From NCBI RefSeq assembly GCF_035222375.1, contig NW_026946363.1:1736001-1800000 (forward strand): 64,000 bases of DNA, in the 5' to 3' direction. This document shows positions 45,532 through 56,809 of the stretch, piece by piece. The notes below the pieces were generated by a model that ran no database searches, was not told the DNA's origin, and was given only the letters and a program-made list of their open reading frames with translations. This DNA is from Podospora pseudocomata. Lineage: Eukaryota; Ascomycota; Sordariomycetes; Sordariales; Podosporaceae. Every line of letters starts with the position of its first letter. The first letter of the stretch is position 1. A program made the translations under genes and the position numbers.

Positions 45532-48014
45532 GGCGGCTGGCGAACCGCTGGGGGGTTGGCTCGGGGGAGGAACGGACGGGGACAGAAAAAAGGGGGTCTG
45601 GCGGGGTGGTTGCAGAGGGCCTTCCGTCTTTAAACCGCTGGGAAGGTCGTTGCTGGGGGTTTCGAACACCATCCGAGAAAGGGAATCCGTCCTTGGGGAC
45701 CCAATGTACAGCCGGCCGGGGGGGGGGCGGAGAGTTGACAGGTCTCGGTGACAGTAGGGTGGGACGGCGCAGACCGCACGCGAGGCGCAAGGTTGGCGGG
45801 GGATGGCGGGGGGAGGGAAGGATGGAGAGCACCGCAATAGATGAAACGGAGTGTCTAGAAGGTAGTGGATCGGAATCGGACTGGACAGACAGACAGACAG
45901 ATACCTGGGAGGCACTGATCGGGAGGGGTGGGTTGGGAATGGGCGGACCAGTCGGCTGGGACAGGATCTGGGTGGTCAGTTGCAAGATTCGTTCGTTTCC
46001 AGATTCTCTGCAACGCTGTCTGTTGTGGGTGATTCACAGTTTTCGTCGGGGTTGGGACGGAGAGAGTGCCACTGTCGGTTGTGTGCCTGTGTGGTCTTCT
46101 GTGGTGCATGTGGATGTAAGGCGAGGGCGAGGGCGAGGGCGAGGAAGCGATGGTGGGACGAGAGATCTGCAACAGCTAAGGTAAGGTAGAAGCTAGTGGA
46201 TATCACGCCAGAGGGTGTTGCCCTGTTCTTGGGGTCTTGGACAGGCGTGTCTAGAGTTTTGAGGCCGTGATTCCTGTGCTCTCAGCCAGTTGGATCTTTA
46301 GGGAAGATGCGGAAAGGAGACATGGCGTCACCAATTCCTGTTGAGTTCGAGGTGGGAAGTTTTGGCTGGTGTGCGGATACCCGTTTGACATGCCATGTTG
46401 CGATGCAGCTTCCAGCATGGGTGGGCTGATTCAACACAGCGGATGATCTGATCTGGCCGCCGCGGCGCCCAAGGGGCTCTCATAAGCCCCTCTTGATTGG
46501 TTGACACCGCTGAGGCCCAGACCACTCGGCACGGAACCATGGGGCGAGCCCGCAAAAGACGCACAGGCCAGTCTGGCGCCACCCCTCCAGACCACCACCG
46601 CGGGGCACTGGGCTCCATCTAGAAGTTCCTCACAAACCGTTGCCAAGATATGGGAAAACTTTTGATTATGAACAAGTCGATTTGACAGTTGCATCTTAAT
46701 TCTTCTTTTTGGTCATGACTTTTCCCTTGGTGTTTTTCACTCTTCCAGAACTTCTGGAGGGAAAAGTGCACTCCCCTCCCAATCCTAATCTGGCAGCCAT
46801 CGACGTGTACATTCCCCTCCCTCAGCAGATCAGAGCAGATCATCGTGTCACTTTGTTTGTAATCTGGATAGTGCTGTCGCAAACATCGTTCGATACCAAG
46901 ACCCATTGACCTCCCCTCAATGGTGAGGCTCGGGGCTCCGAACTGACCGCTCTTCTTATCCCGAAATCCCCTTTCTAATATGCGTGCTATTCAATTGGCT
47001 CGCTCTCTCATTCAAAGCACAGAGGGAGATAAGCGAGTCATTCAAACCGAGACATTGACATATCACTTTCTTCAACAACAGACAGGAGACTTGCATTCCT
47101 CAGCCTTGTTTGCAAAAAGTTGACTGCCTCTAAGCCGCTATCATAAAAACCCATGACTATAATAAACCCTCTAAAAACTCCATAAACCGCGCGCTAATGA
47201 TGAATAATGAACCCTGTTAACCCTGACCAGAACACCCCCATCTCGATGCTTGTTTCTCCTTTTCCTATGCTGTCTACGCCCCATGCCATGCCATGTCGAG
47301 AGAAAGAAGAAAACGAAATGGGTATTTTGATGTGTCGTCAAATCGAAATGAGTAAAAGAAAAAGAAAAAAGGAGAGGTTTCGTGCGCCTGTTGATAACAG
47401 AAGACAGAGTCAGGAATTCCATTTCATTAAAATCGGAGAAACGGTTTTGGGGATAAAGATTTACCAGCAAGAGAAAAGAGACACTCCACCAGCCAGCCGA
47501 GGAAGTTGTCTTGGCCTCCTCCATCTTGAAATCCTTCTCCACTGCGGCTCTTGCAGGCCCTCATCTTCGTGTGTTGACAGTGTTCAGGATGCTGTCTAGG
47601 ATCGTGCTGAGATCGAGTGCTTGAAACGATCATCAAAGGATCGTGACGCTCATGAAAAGCAGCAGGGACCTCATTTGTTTTTGTGATTTTCATTTTTATC
47701 GCAATGAGAAGAGACTGAAAAGGAGGTAGACGCGCTGAAAGGCAAGACTGGGTATCAGAAGCAGTTGGTCAGCTGTTGGTCCGTGATGATGTTTTGGTGG
47801 GTAAGGGGCTGACTTACACCGGATCTAAAGCTTTCCTAATCGGGAAGCAGGCCGCATCCTGGGGCCAGTCGACGTCGATGTGCAATCTGCATCTTTTTTT
47901 CTTTTTTGTGTATGTAGATGTTAGCAACACAACATGTCTTTTCCTGATGTGTGGTTTTGTCTTATTTATACCTTTTATTCATCATGAAATGTTTGACAAG
48001 GTCCTCAGAACCGA
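45532..48014. other. Long gene-free region upstream of the monooxygenase
   Basis: About 2.5 kb with simple repeats: (GACA)n near 45884-45900 and (GCGAGG)4 at 46121-46144. Several 60-190-codon frames overlap on both strands between 45500 and 46200; they are base-composition artefacts with no motif. I saw no tRNA or transposon. Confidence 0.5.
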
Positions 48015-48269
48015 TTAGGCCTCAGAATCATAGCTGATGAATTCATCATCAGAGTTGACATCAAAGACTTGAAGCAAGGCTTTCTTGTTAGAGCGATGCT
48101 GCTTGCGAGTCTTCGTCTTCTGCTTGGCAAGGAGCTTGCTACAGCCTGACCAGCCCACGTTGGCCTCAGCCTTGGTCATGACGATGTCGTCAACCTCATC
48201 ATCGTGATGAAGGTTCTGGCTAGCTGGGCCAGCGAGGAAAAGAGTGCTGTTGACGGTCATGGTGTTCAT
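48015..48269 (-). CDS. Possible small protein, 84 aa
   Basis: A free-standing ATG-initiated frame in a gene-poor stretch. The product has a central basic part (KLLAKQKTKTRKQHRSNKK) and an acidic end (DVNSDDEFISYDSEA). It overlaps no other candidate gene, and a TATA-like TATATA lies about 215 bases upstream. No family recognised and no signal peptide. It may be chance; the ordered basic-to-acidic composition is the main reason for listing it. Confidence 0.4.
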   Translation of the reverse strand: MNTMTVNSTLFLAGPASQNLHHDDEVDDIVMTKAEANVGWSGCSKLLAKQKTKTRKQHRSNKKALLQVFDVNSDDEFISYDSEA

Positions 48270-49446
48270 ATTGCTGTCGTTGCTCCTAGGTGGTTTGTTT
48301 ACTTGATCTAGAGGCCTGGAAGGAGACTGAAAACGATACTAGTGATGGATGAAGCTGAAGAGGTAGGAATCTGGAGATATTTGCTGAAGGTGTAGCGAGG
48401 TGAGACTGTCAAGATCAAGGAGGATGATGAGGTTTTGGGTGTAGAAGGAAAAGAAATGTCCAGGCCGGAAAAAACAACACTGAAATATATAGATAGATAT
48501 TTCCAGCTGTCACAACTGCCTCGTTTTAGCTTCCGATTGTCCTGGCCACGTGTGAGCACTGTCTGCGTGACTGTCCCTGCTACGGCTGCTAAGATCAACT
48601 TCAGACGGTGAAGACATTAGCCAGAAAGTGCTAGTCACCGAGTCAACAAAGGAGCGTCTAATCTTGATACTAGACAGGTGTACGCGTTATGGTCCTATAA
48701 AGCAGCTTTGGGTGGGCTTTCCCTCAATAAATATGTGGGCCTTTCCATCATGTCTATCGCCTCCTGCTGTACGTCCGTATACTCACGATAATCGTTGCCT
48801 GAAATAAAGGGTCACCGTGTTTTAGAAGTTCAGATGATTACGAAAGGCAGTCACGGTGAGCACGCAAAAAACAATAAAATCTGAAGCAAGTTGAATAGAA
48901 CAATAGCAAGAATACGTTGTCACAGGCAGGACTGACTCTGCTATCTAGTAACATAGCCAACTGCTATTACAGGCGGTTGGTATTCATCCGAGGTCTTCGT
49001 TGTGCATTCACACTCCCACGAGTGTTTTGCTTAAGGATTCTTCCTCTCAAGAGCCTCTTCAAGTTACACTTGTTTCAGCTAGCAAAATCAGCCACCAAGA
49101 GCATCTTCTAGACGATGTGCAGTTTTAGACAGCTCGATATAGTTCACGATGTTGAATTCCATATCACATTGGCCCACTGGAATGGATATCAAAGCTCTGG
49201 AATGCACCCTACATTCCTCACTAACCATATCCAACTACCGGTTAGACGGCCCGTCCCGTTACCAAGACGTTGGGCCCTCAAGGAACGGGCCCCAGATTCG
49301 GCATCCTCGGGAATCACAGGCTGTCTTTGAAACGCCTTAGGATATCAAGTCAAAATTTTCAGTAACACAAGTAAGAAAACACTGTCACAAATTTCCTTCT
49401 GCCTTGTTCTCGGTCACGTTTCTCCTGTCCTACATGATTATTGCCG

Positions 49447-49510
49447 AACAAAGCCCTCGGTCCTGTGAGTCAGCCTCAAACAAAGCCCTCGGTCCTGTAG
49501 GTCAACCTTG
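49447..49510 (+). repeat. Two-copy 32-bp tandem repeat
   Basis: AACAAAGCCCTCGGTCCTGT begins at 49447 and again at 49479; the rest of each unit is similar. Confidence 0.85.
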
Positions 49511-49560
49511 ACAAACGCCCCTGCCTTTCAAAACCTGAAACAACTAGGCTGGCAGCTTCC

Positions 49561-49584
49561 AAAAAAAAAAAAAAAAAAAAAAAA
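49561..49584 (+). repeat. A24 homopolymer
   Basis: Uninterrupted run of about 24 A residues downstream of the SDR gene; a likely site of length error in assembly. Confidence 0.9.
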
Positions 49585-49698
49585 GTTCCGCCTGCGTGCT
49601 TGTTTCAAGTCAACAAAGAGATTTACCCCTGAGATTAGGTACTCCGCTACTATCAACGTCACCCACCCCCATCGCCAGAGCAACCACTTCCGCCTACC

Positions 49699-50895
49699 TT
49701 ACTCAACAAGCACCGTACTCTCACCAACCCCCTTCTCCTCCTTCTTCTCTTTCTCCTCATAAAACTTCTCCACATCCTCCACCACCTTCCTCCCCCTAAA
49801 CTGCTTCATAATCCCCACCCCCTTCACCCTCAACCGACCCGCATACCACCCCGGCAAGCCCCCCAGAAAAGGCAGCATATTCCCCATCTTTGGCAAAATA
49901 ACCTGACCGCTCTCCCCCTTGAGCACCTGCCTCACAACCGCCTCAGCCACACTCCCCGGCTCCAGCGCCGGCAGCAAAAACGGACTATCATTATGATACC
50001 CCTCAAACAGCGCAGTCTTGGTATACCCCTGATTAACAACCACAGTCCTAACCCTCTCCGCCCCGTAAGTAGTCTTAATCTCAGCCGTCAAACCCTCATG
50101 GAAACTCTGCGCCGCCGCTTTTGAGGCTGCATAGTCAACCATATTCGGCACGCTCACCCAAGCAGCAAAACTCGCCACTGTCACCACCATCCCGTGGTTC
50201 TTCTCGATCATGTAAGGCAAAAACTCGCGGACGGTGGAGTAGTGGGAGAAGTGGTTCACGTCAAAGGTGAATTGCACGTCGCGCGGGGTGGAGGCGAGGA
50301 TGGACTTGTTTTGGACGACGCCGGCGTTGTTGATGAGGACGGTGGGGTTGCCGACCTGGGCGCGGATGAGGGAGGCGACGTGGGCGATGGAGGAGGGGGA
50401 GGTGAGGTCGCATTTGAAGTAGGTTACCGTGGGGCCGGGGTGGAAGGTGAGGGGTTGGATGTCGAGGACGACGGTTTTGATGGAGCGTTCGGCCAGGAGT
50501 TGGACGATTAGGCCGCCTATGCCGCCGGAGCCGCCGGTTACGACGACGATTTCTTTGCCTTTTGTTTTTGGAGGGAATATGTTAGGTTATGTTGATTAGG
50601 GGGGGCGGAAGGGGAGCATACCAGTCCAGTCGTACTTGTCGTCTACCCAGCTGTTGTTCACCCTTCTCGTCAACCAGCTGTTTCCCCAACCTAGCAGGCT
50701 CAAGATGAGCAGCTTTCTGACTCTGGCAAATGCGGTCGGGTGCAAGATGGTGAGATCCTGGCCTTGCTTGGTGTATTTTGCCAGCAGGAACAGTGGCAGC
50801 AGGATCTTGGGGTTGAAGGCTGTGTTCTTGATCAGGGAGATCAAAGCATCGCCTTTGAACCCCTCGCGGGGGAGCATGCCGGTGTGGAAGGGCAT
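49699..50895 (-). CDS. Short-chain dehydrogenase (SDR16C-like), 2 exons, 377 aa
   Basis: Exon 1 is 50622-50895 and exon 2 is 49699-50558, joined as YDWTGKEIVVVTGGSGGIGG. An N-terminal extension of about 90 residues includes hydrophobic KILLPLFLLAKY and KLLILSLLGW, suggesting membrane association. The SDR core has TGGSGGIGG, CDLTS, NNAGVVQNKS, and the catalytic YAASK. The tail is Glu/Lys-rich. The arrangement resembles the retinol-dehydrogenase-10-like group of fungal SDRs, some of which act on lipids; the substrate is not known. Confidence 0.88.
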
Positions 50896-51553
50896 TTTGT
50901 CACTTTGTTGATGATGGTAGCGACGGTGAAGATGAGGTGTGGAAGGTGGGATTAATGTGTGCCTGAGATGGGGACTCCTCTTCTTTCATAGAGGTATCAT
51001 CCCACACAGCTCCAAGGTTCAGCTCACCACCCCTTGTCTATGTATTCATTGCCAAGATTCTACGTTAGGTATAGCACGGCGATCGAAATGCGGGGGAGGA
51101 GATAGCCTGCCGAGGTTCACGCTTTCTTTCTCCTCCCGCTCGTGTGTTGACCCCCTGGTAAGATGCGGGGAAACTCCAGTTTGGAGGTTTCTAAAACCTG
51201 GGGAAGAAGGTTCGTTTTGGTCCCACAGGGGTAAAAGGTGGAATGTTGGTCGGTTTGTTCTTTGTTTCAGTTTGGGACAGCTTGTGGAAGCACACTCAGA
51301 CGGCCATGTTTAGGTTACGTCTTCATTCAGCTACACCGAAGGTTACCACAGCCATGTGAATGTGATAGCTACTCGGACCGGGGTTGGGAACCGGGATTCG
51401 TTGTACCTGTTCAATGTTGCGGCATGGCTTCACATCTTATATACAAAGTTATAGCCAAGTCACGATGATGACTATGACTTGTCCCAACTAGGTCGCAGGT
51501 AGGTGGGTGGCTGACCTACCGAGTTGAAACTTGCTCTCAACTCCAAAACCACC
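50896..51553. other. Intergenic region
   Basis: About 660 bases between the SDR start and the 3' end of the fusion gene. No feature was seen. Confidence 0.55.
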
Positions 51554-54005
51554 CTATTGCTTAGCCACAATCCGTCTCAGCTCTGACCTCAATCCCGCAA
51601 CCTCATCGCTGACCCCCTTTGAACTCTTGAGCGTAAACACGGCCGCCCTTTGGGCAATATCAATCAACTCCTCCACCTCCCCACCCCTCGCCAACCCAGC
51701 AATCAACACACCAGTGAACGTATCCCCGATACCATTCACGCTCACAATATCCTCCTCCTTGACCCTTTCCGCCGCCGGGAACATCCTCATGTAAACCCCC
51801 CCAACACTAGGATGGTCACTCAAGGTCCTGCTCACAACCCACCGGGCATGCTCAGGGTCTCTAATCCTAGGATCGCCCTTTTCCAACAAAGTCGTGAGCA
51901 GCACTCCGCTGGAACCGAGCTTGGTGATGATGGTTGGGATATAAGGCAGGAGATTCACGCTCTGCACCGGAATACCCGCGTCCGTGGCAGCAGCACCAGC
52001 AATATCAACAAACTGCTCCCTAGCCCCGCGCATGATGCCAAACGCGTCGATGATGGGGAACCAGTTGTGCGTATCGAGGTACCCGTTCTCGTTGGCGGCT
52101 TCATACATGGCCAGTAGTTCGTATTGGTTGGGAGTGGAGAGATGGACGCTCGGGCGAGGGAAAAGACCCAGTTCTGGCTTCTTGTGGTGGTTTTTCAGTT
52201 TGGGGAATAACCTCGCTGCTTTGGCGGCCGAGACTGGTTCAAAAGCGATTTTGGCGTTGTGCTTATGGCCGGCCTGGATCCAGGTCTGGATGTCATGTTC
52301 AGCCCAGTTGGCGTCGACGACCATCCACTTTGGCTTGGAGGCGTTGACGGCTGAGTTCCAGTAGTTGGGGAATGAGTGGGTGGAGATGATGGCCATGTCG
52401 GCCATGGCGAGGACCAGGGATTTGTGGGCGTCGTTGACGGCCACGTATTGGGCTGTTCGCGCGGAGGGGTACTCGTGGCCGAGGACGCGGATGTAGGAGG
52501 TGTCTAGGCCGGCAGCAGAAAGGGAGGAGAGGATAGTTGATCCGGCACTGGAATCAGGATTAACAACCGTACTAGTAGGTGAATTAAGTTGAGAGTAGGT
52601 TTACATGTCATCGCCAACCATACTGCAGAGCCGGACACTGTTCTCCTCGCTCACCTTGTGGGCGGCAATGGCAATGTTATGACCCACCCCGCCCACAGAC
52701 TGACTGATGGAAGCTGGGTTGGATGTGTTGAGCGCCGGCGAAACCGTCTTTCCGCCACCTGCATAGTCACAGTTCAAGTCAAGAGCGACTGACCCAGCAA
52801 CGAGAATGTCCACAGTATGATCAGCCTAGTTCAAGTCAGTCAGTTCTTTTCAATCCATCCCTGATGCCTTAGTTACTTGCCTTTGGCTTCTCCACTCTAG
52901 GCTTGGTCTCGGCCTTGGAAGAAGTAGGCTGCTGCGTAACTGTCGCATTGCTTGCTGAAGCCATCCCAACCGTGACCGGGTTGCCATCCACCAGCTTGGA
53001 GAACTCAACCGCAATCTTGGCCGCTCTGGCCACATTGTCCCTCACCAGCGCCTTATTCGCAATCACACTCCTCCCATCAGTCAACTCCCTGATCCTCCTC
53101 AACACGAACGGAGTATTCTCATTCCCCGGCGCCTTCTCCTCCGCCTCCTGCACAGCAATCCTAATCACCTCCTCCATCTCCGACCTCGGGATCTCAAACT
53201 CCTTCGGCAGCGGGTTCACGAACAACATTCCCGTCTCAATATCATACTTCTCCTGAGCCAAAAGGATGGCCGCAGCCTCCTTCTCATCCCACACCACAGC
53301 CGGACTTTTGACCCCGCTCTCCCTCGCCCAAAAAGCCGGGAAATCCACCTCTTTTTGGTCCTTGCCATCAGCAAAAGTAGCCACCAGCACCCCCTGCGTC
53401 TCCAAAACCTCAAGCGTCTTTGGAATGTCCAAAAACCCCTTCACACCACTGCTCACAACCGCCACCCTCGTCCTCCCCAACTCTGTCAAGTCGGCAGAGA
53501 TATCCATCGTGTTCTCCCCGCCCTGATGAACACCACCCAACCCGCCCGTTCCAAACACCCTGATCCCCGCCTGCCGAGCGAGAATCATGGTTCCGGCAAT
53601 GGTGGTTCCACCGTGGATCTTGTTGCCGCAGATACCCTGACCGATGAGATAGGCGAGGTCACGGCGGGAGACCTTTTTGGCGCCCTGGTCGCACATGGTG
53701 GTGATCTCTTCTGGGGTGAGGCCTACGGTGGCTTGGCCGGCGTAGATGCCGCATACGGCGGGGATGGCGCCGTGGTCGCGAACGATTTGCTCGAGGTTGA
53801 GGTCATTGCCTAGGGCGCCGTGGGTGTAGATTGTTGATTCGAGGGCTACGAGGGGGGTGTTGGATGTGACGGCGGAGGAGACTTCGGGGTGGATTCTGAG
53901 CCAGGAATGGGAGGGGGTGGAGGAGGTGAGGTAGGGCCGGCGGGAGGGCGTCGACAGGAGGGGTCGTTTGGGGAGGAGTTTGGAGAGGGGGCGGGTGAGT
54001 GCCAT
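51554..54005 (-). CDS. Fused pseudouridine-5'-phosphate glycosidase and pseudouridine kinase, 779 aa
   Basis: Bifunctional enzyme for pseudouridine breakdown: the kinase makes pseudouridine 5'-phosphate and the glycosidase splits its C-C bond into uracil and ribose 5-phosphate. Exons are 52881-54005, 52605-52825 and 51554-52547. Residues about 35-340 are the PsuG/IndA domain (ALESTIYTHGA, CGNKIHGGTTIAGTM, FGTGGLGGVHQGGE). A linker rich in Ser, Lys and Pro follows. From about residue 380 there is a PfkB-type kinase (DILVAGSVALDLNCDY, SVGGVGHNIAIAA) with the C-terminal anion-hole motif NGIGDTFTGV. The Arg-rich N-terminus (MALTRPLSKLLPKR) may target mitochondria. Intron 1 (52826-52880) starts with GC. 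Bacteria encode these steps as separate psuG and psuK genes. Confidence 0.93.
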
Positions 54006-55122
54006 TTTGAGTACCTACGAGTGAGCTGAAGAAGGTAGGCTAGCTTGGAGGGGCCTCCCTGCTGCCTATAATCCAAAGTAAGAAAAGCTACTATGAGAAC
54101 AATGAATGAGCCAAGCGAAATGAAAATGGTTTATATTCAACCTAGAATGCAAAAAGTTGTCAACAAAATAGTTGTATTTGGCTCATCAAAGAAACTGTTG
54201 TGAGAGGTTATGTGAGGTGAGAGCAGCTTCAAAGACAGCGGAGAACCTAGTCATGGTTAGACAGGGGTAGCTTTGGCCAATGAGAAGCTGCATTTGCTAA
54301 CAGATCTGTTGCATGTGTATGTTCTGATGGCGACAACTGAATATGTGATTTGTAGAATAGTCGTAAGAGTTGAGACATAAGCGTAGTAGTCTTTCTTCTC
54401 ATATATTTCAAGCTTTGACATAATAAATCAGCCACCAATCCTCAACCAAAGTTGTTCTTTCCTCCATCATATGCTCACCCACTCGGCGCCAATCTCAGCT
54501 TATCTAACCCTCCAACCCCACCACCCCAAAAACCAAAGCTAACCCCAACCCGGCACCCCTTCCAATCTGAAACCCGCCCAGCATGCGCCAACCCTTGCAT
54601 GAACTCCATCGAAACTGTTGTATCCAGATTTGACGTCTCTTCCTCCTTCAAAACCAGAGATGGCCTCTCTGCGTATCAGCGCCATGCCCGTGCTTTTGGG
54701 GACGCCGGTTCACAATCCATCCGGTGAATCTTGCATGACTCCTCCCTCATCACACCTCTTCAAGAAACCCGCAAGAAACAGGACACCATTCTCTCACTTC
54801 ACCCGCACCCAAGAGAAGACAGCTCGCTTGTGTGTCGTGAGCGGGCGAGTGGGTTAAGTCCTTCCTGGTAATCTCGCTCTTATTATATCTCAGTTCATAC
54901 CGCAACACACGCGGGATCTAGTGATCCTCTTTTTTGCTTCCCGACTTTTCCGTTGTTTCCTTGTTTCTTTTCTCTCTCCTTTCCTGGATTTTTGTATGTT
55001 GGCTAAATAGTTCTTTGCCGGCAAACCCTCCTTCATTCTTGTCACTCCTTTTAACTTCAGAACTCTTTTTCGCTTTTACCAGCCGCGCTGTTTTGAAGTC
55101 ATCAAGAAACAATTTCATCATC
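54006..55122. other. Divergent intergenic region
   Basis: About 1.1 kb between the pseudouridine gene (minus) and the secreted protein gene (plus). The last 200 bases are pyrimidine-rich, as in fungal promoters. No repeat or gene was seen. Confidence 0.55.
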
Positions 55123-56002
55123 ATGTCACTCCTAAAACAGGCAGCCCTAGGTCTGCTCCTCACCTCTGCTTCCACTACCGCCCTGGAGTTCACCATAGCA
55201 GGCGGTCAAATCTTCACCCCGGGCCTGGCAGTCCTCAACTCACCTCAACCAGGCACCCCATTAGGGGGCGGTTTGTCTCCCCCACACCTTTTCTTCCTGA
55301 CCCCCCATTACTAAACCCCCCTGCCCAGATTTAATAGAAATCTCCCTCGACATCACAACCAACGGCCGTCTCCCCCTCCCCCCTTACTCCCCAGACTCCC
55401 CCTCCCAAATCCACAACATCTCCATCTTTCTCTCCTCTTACGCCACCGGTAAAAATTTCACCATCACAAACGGAACCGCCACATCCTCCAACTTCAACGA
55501 GAACGCCTCCCTGGGCAATATTCTGTTTCAGGAACCTGGCTCGACAGTCAAGCACGTCAAGTGGATCTGGCCCGACTGTCTTGTTGGCGACGGCCAGCCT
55601 CAGACACTCGACAGCGCGAGGGGGGCGTACAATGTGAGCATCAGGCAGAGCTTTCGGTTGAACGGTGAGGATTTTTACACGGTGTTTGATGTGCCGATTT
55701 CGGTGACGAATCGGATTGGGGAGGAGGCGCCGAATGGGGTTGCTAGGCCGAGCTGCGAGGAATTGGAGAATGAGATGATGGAGTGGGAGGAGGTTAGGGA
55801 GGGGGCGGATGAGATGGGGGCTTTGTTTGCGCCGGGGGATGCGACGGTGCTGGAGACTAGTGGGGATGAGGGTGGGGATGGGTTGGGGCCTGTGAGGCCT
55901 GGGGCTGGGAGTGGGAGTGGGTTGGGGAGTGGCGCGGGGGGGTTGAAGGTGGGATTGGGGTGGTTGGTTGGGTTGGGGTTGGGGGTTGTGGTTTTGTTGT
56001 AG
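55123..56002 (+). CDS. Probable GPI-anchored secreted protein, 273 aa
   Basis: Exon 1 is 55123-55270 and exon 2 is 55329-56002, joined as GTPLGGDLIEISLDIT. A signal peptide (LLKQAALGLLLTSASTTAL) is followed by a beta-rich domain with several N-glycosylation sequons (NIS, NFT, NGT, NAS, NVS). A Gly/Ser-rich region and a hydrophobic C-terminus (LGWLVGLGLGVVVLL) follow, fitting a GPI-attachment signal. No enzyme motif was recognised. It is probably a wall or plasma-membrane surface protein. Confidence 0.8.
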
Positions 56003-56809
56003 GTGAGTGGTGATACCCTGGGGTTCAGGTAGGGGCGGGTTGGGATCTTTTTTTGGTTATTTCTGGAGGCCTAATGGGGTTGTATATATAGTTGTGAGGA
56101 GATATGAAAGGAATATAATGAGATTGAAAAGATTGAGCGATGACAGATACGTGGGGCGATAACACCAAGAAATTATATGGCCAAGTGCTCTGTGGTCGGG
56201 GCAACATATACCACCTTCCTACAGGTTCTTTCAAGACAGGCAAACATTAACTCCCTTAGTGGTGTAGGTGGCATAGGCGGAACTGTATTCGTTCTTAGTA
56301 CGCAAGGTACTTGTTCAGATCAAGCCTGAGTTGTTCTGTGATGCCTTCTTTTTTTCCTTTATACTTCAGCCAAAGGCAAAAGCATAATGAAGTCTTGGTA
56401 GACAGAAGGGCTTCCAACCTGTTTTCTTGGCCACCTATCTTTTCAATTGATCATTGAGGCTACTGTAGCTAGGAGAATCAAAGTCCTCATCAAGGTATTT
56501 CATACGATAAATATACTTCTCTCACCAGCCCCCAACCTCATGTTCACAATGTCAAAGACCTGGCAAGTAACAAGGCTGACCGCCAAGCAAAACCTACCCC
56601 ACCAAAAACTTACAAAGTGGACCCCCCTTCCCACGCCAAACCTGCAAGGCTACGAAAAACTTCCCCAAGCAACAAAAAAAAAAAAAAAAGTGATCGCAAC
56701 TTGTGCAGTCGCATTCGCTGCAGGAAAGCTTCCCCCAAGAATCCCACGCGATATCCCACCCATATTTCCACCCAAAAAAAAAAAAAAAAAAACCACCACA
56801 CATTCCAAA
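56003..56809. promoter_or_regulatory. UTP18 upstream region with two long A tracts
   Basis: About 800 bases. A16 at about 56674-56689 and A19 at about 56774-56792 lie 120 and 17 bases before the UTP18 ATG. Poly(dA:dT) tracts are known to exclude nucleosomes in fungal promoters; the second would be in the 5' UTR. The frame is open upstream of the ATG to 56447 without good coding composition. Confidence 0.55.

Larger units (their letters stand above)
48270..49698. other. Intergenic region with short repeats
   Basis: About 1.43 kb containing a two-copy 32-base tandem repeat and an A24 run, listed separately. No convincing gene or RNA was seen. Confidence 0.55.

Noticed and set aside
45606-46184. 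192-codon plus-strand frame upstream of the monooxygenase
   Set aside because: Gly/Arg-rich reading of a GC-rich promoter with GCGAGG repeats; not protein-like.
52601-52813. Separate 70-codon gene
   Set aside because: It is the middle exon of the pseudouridine fusion gene; the kinase fold needs all three exons.
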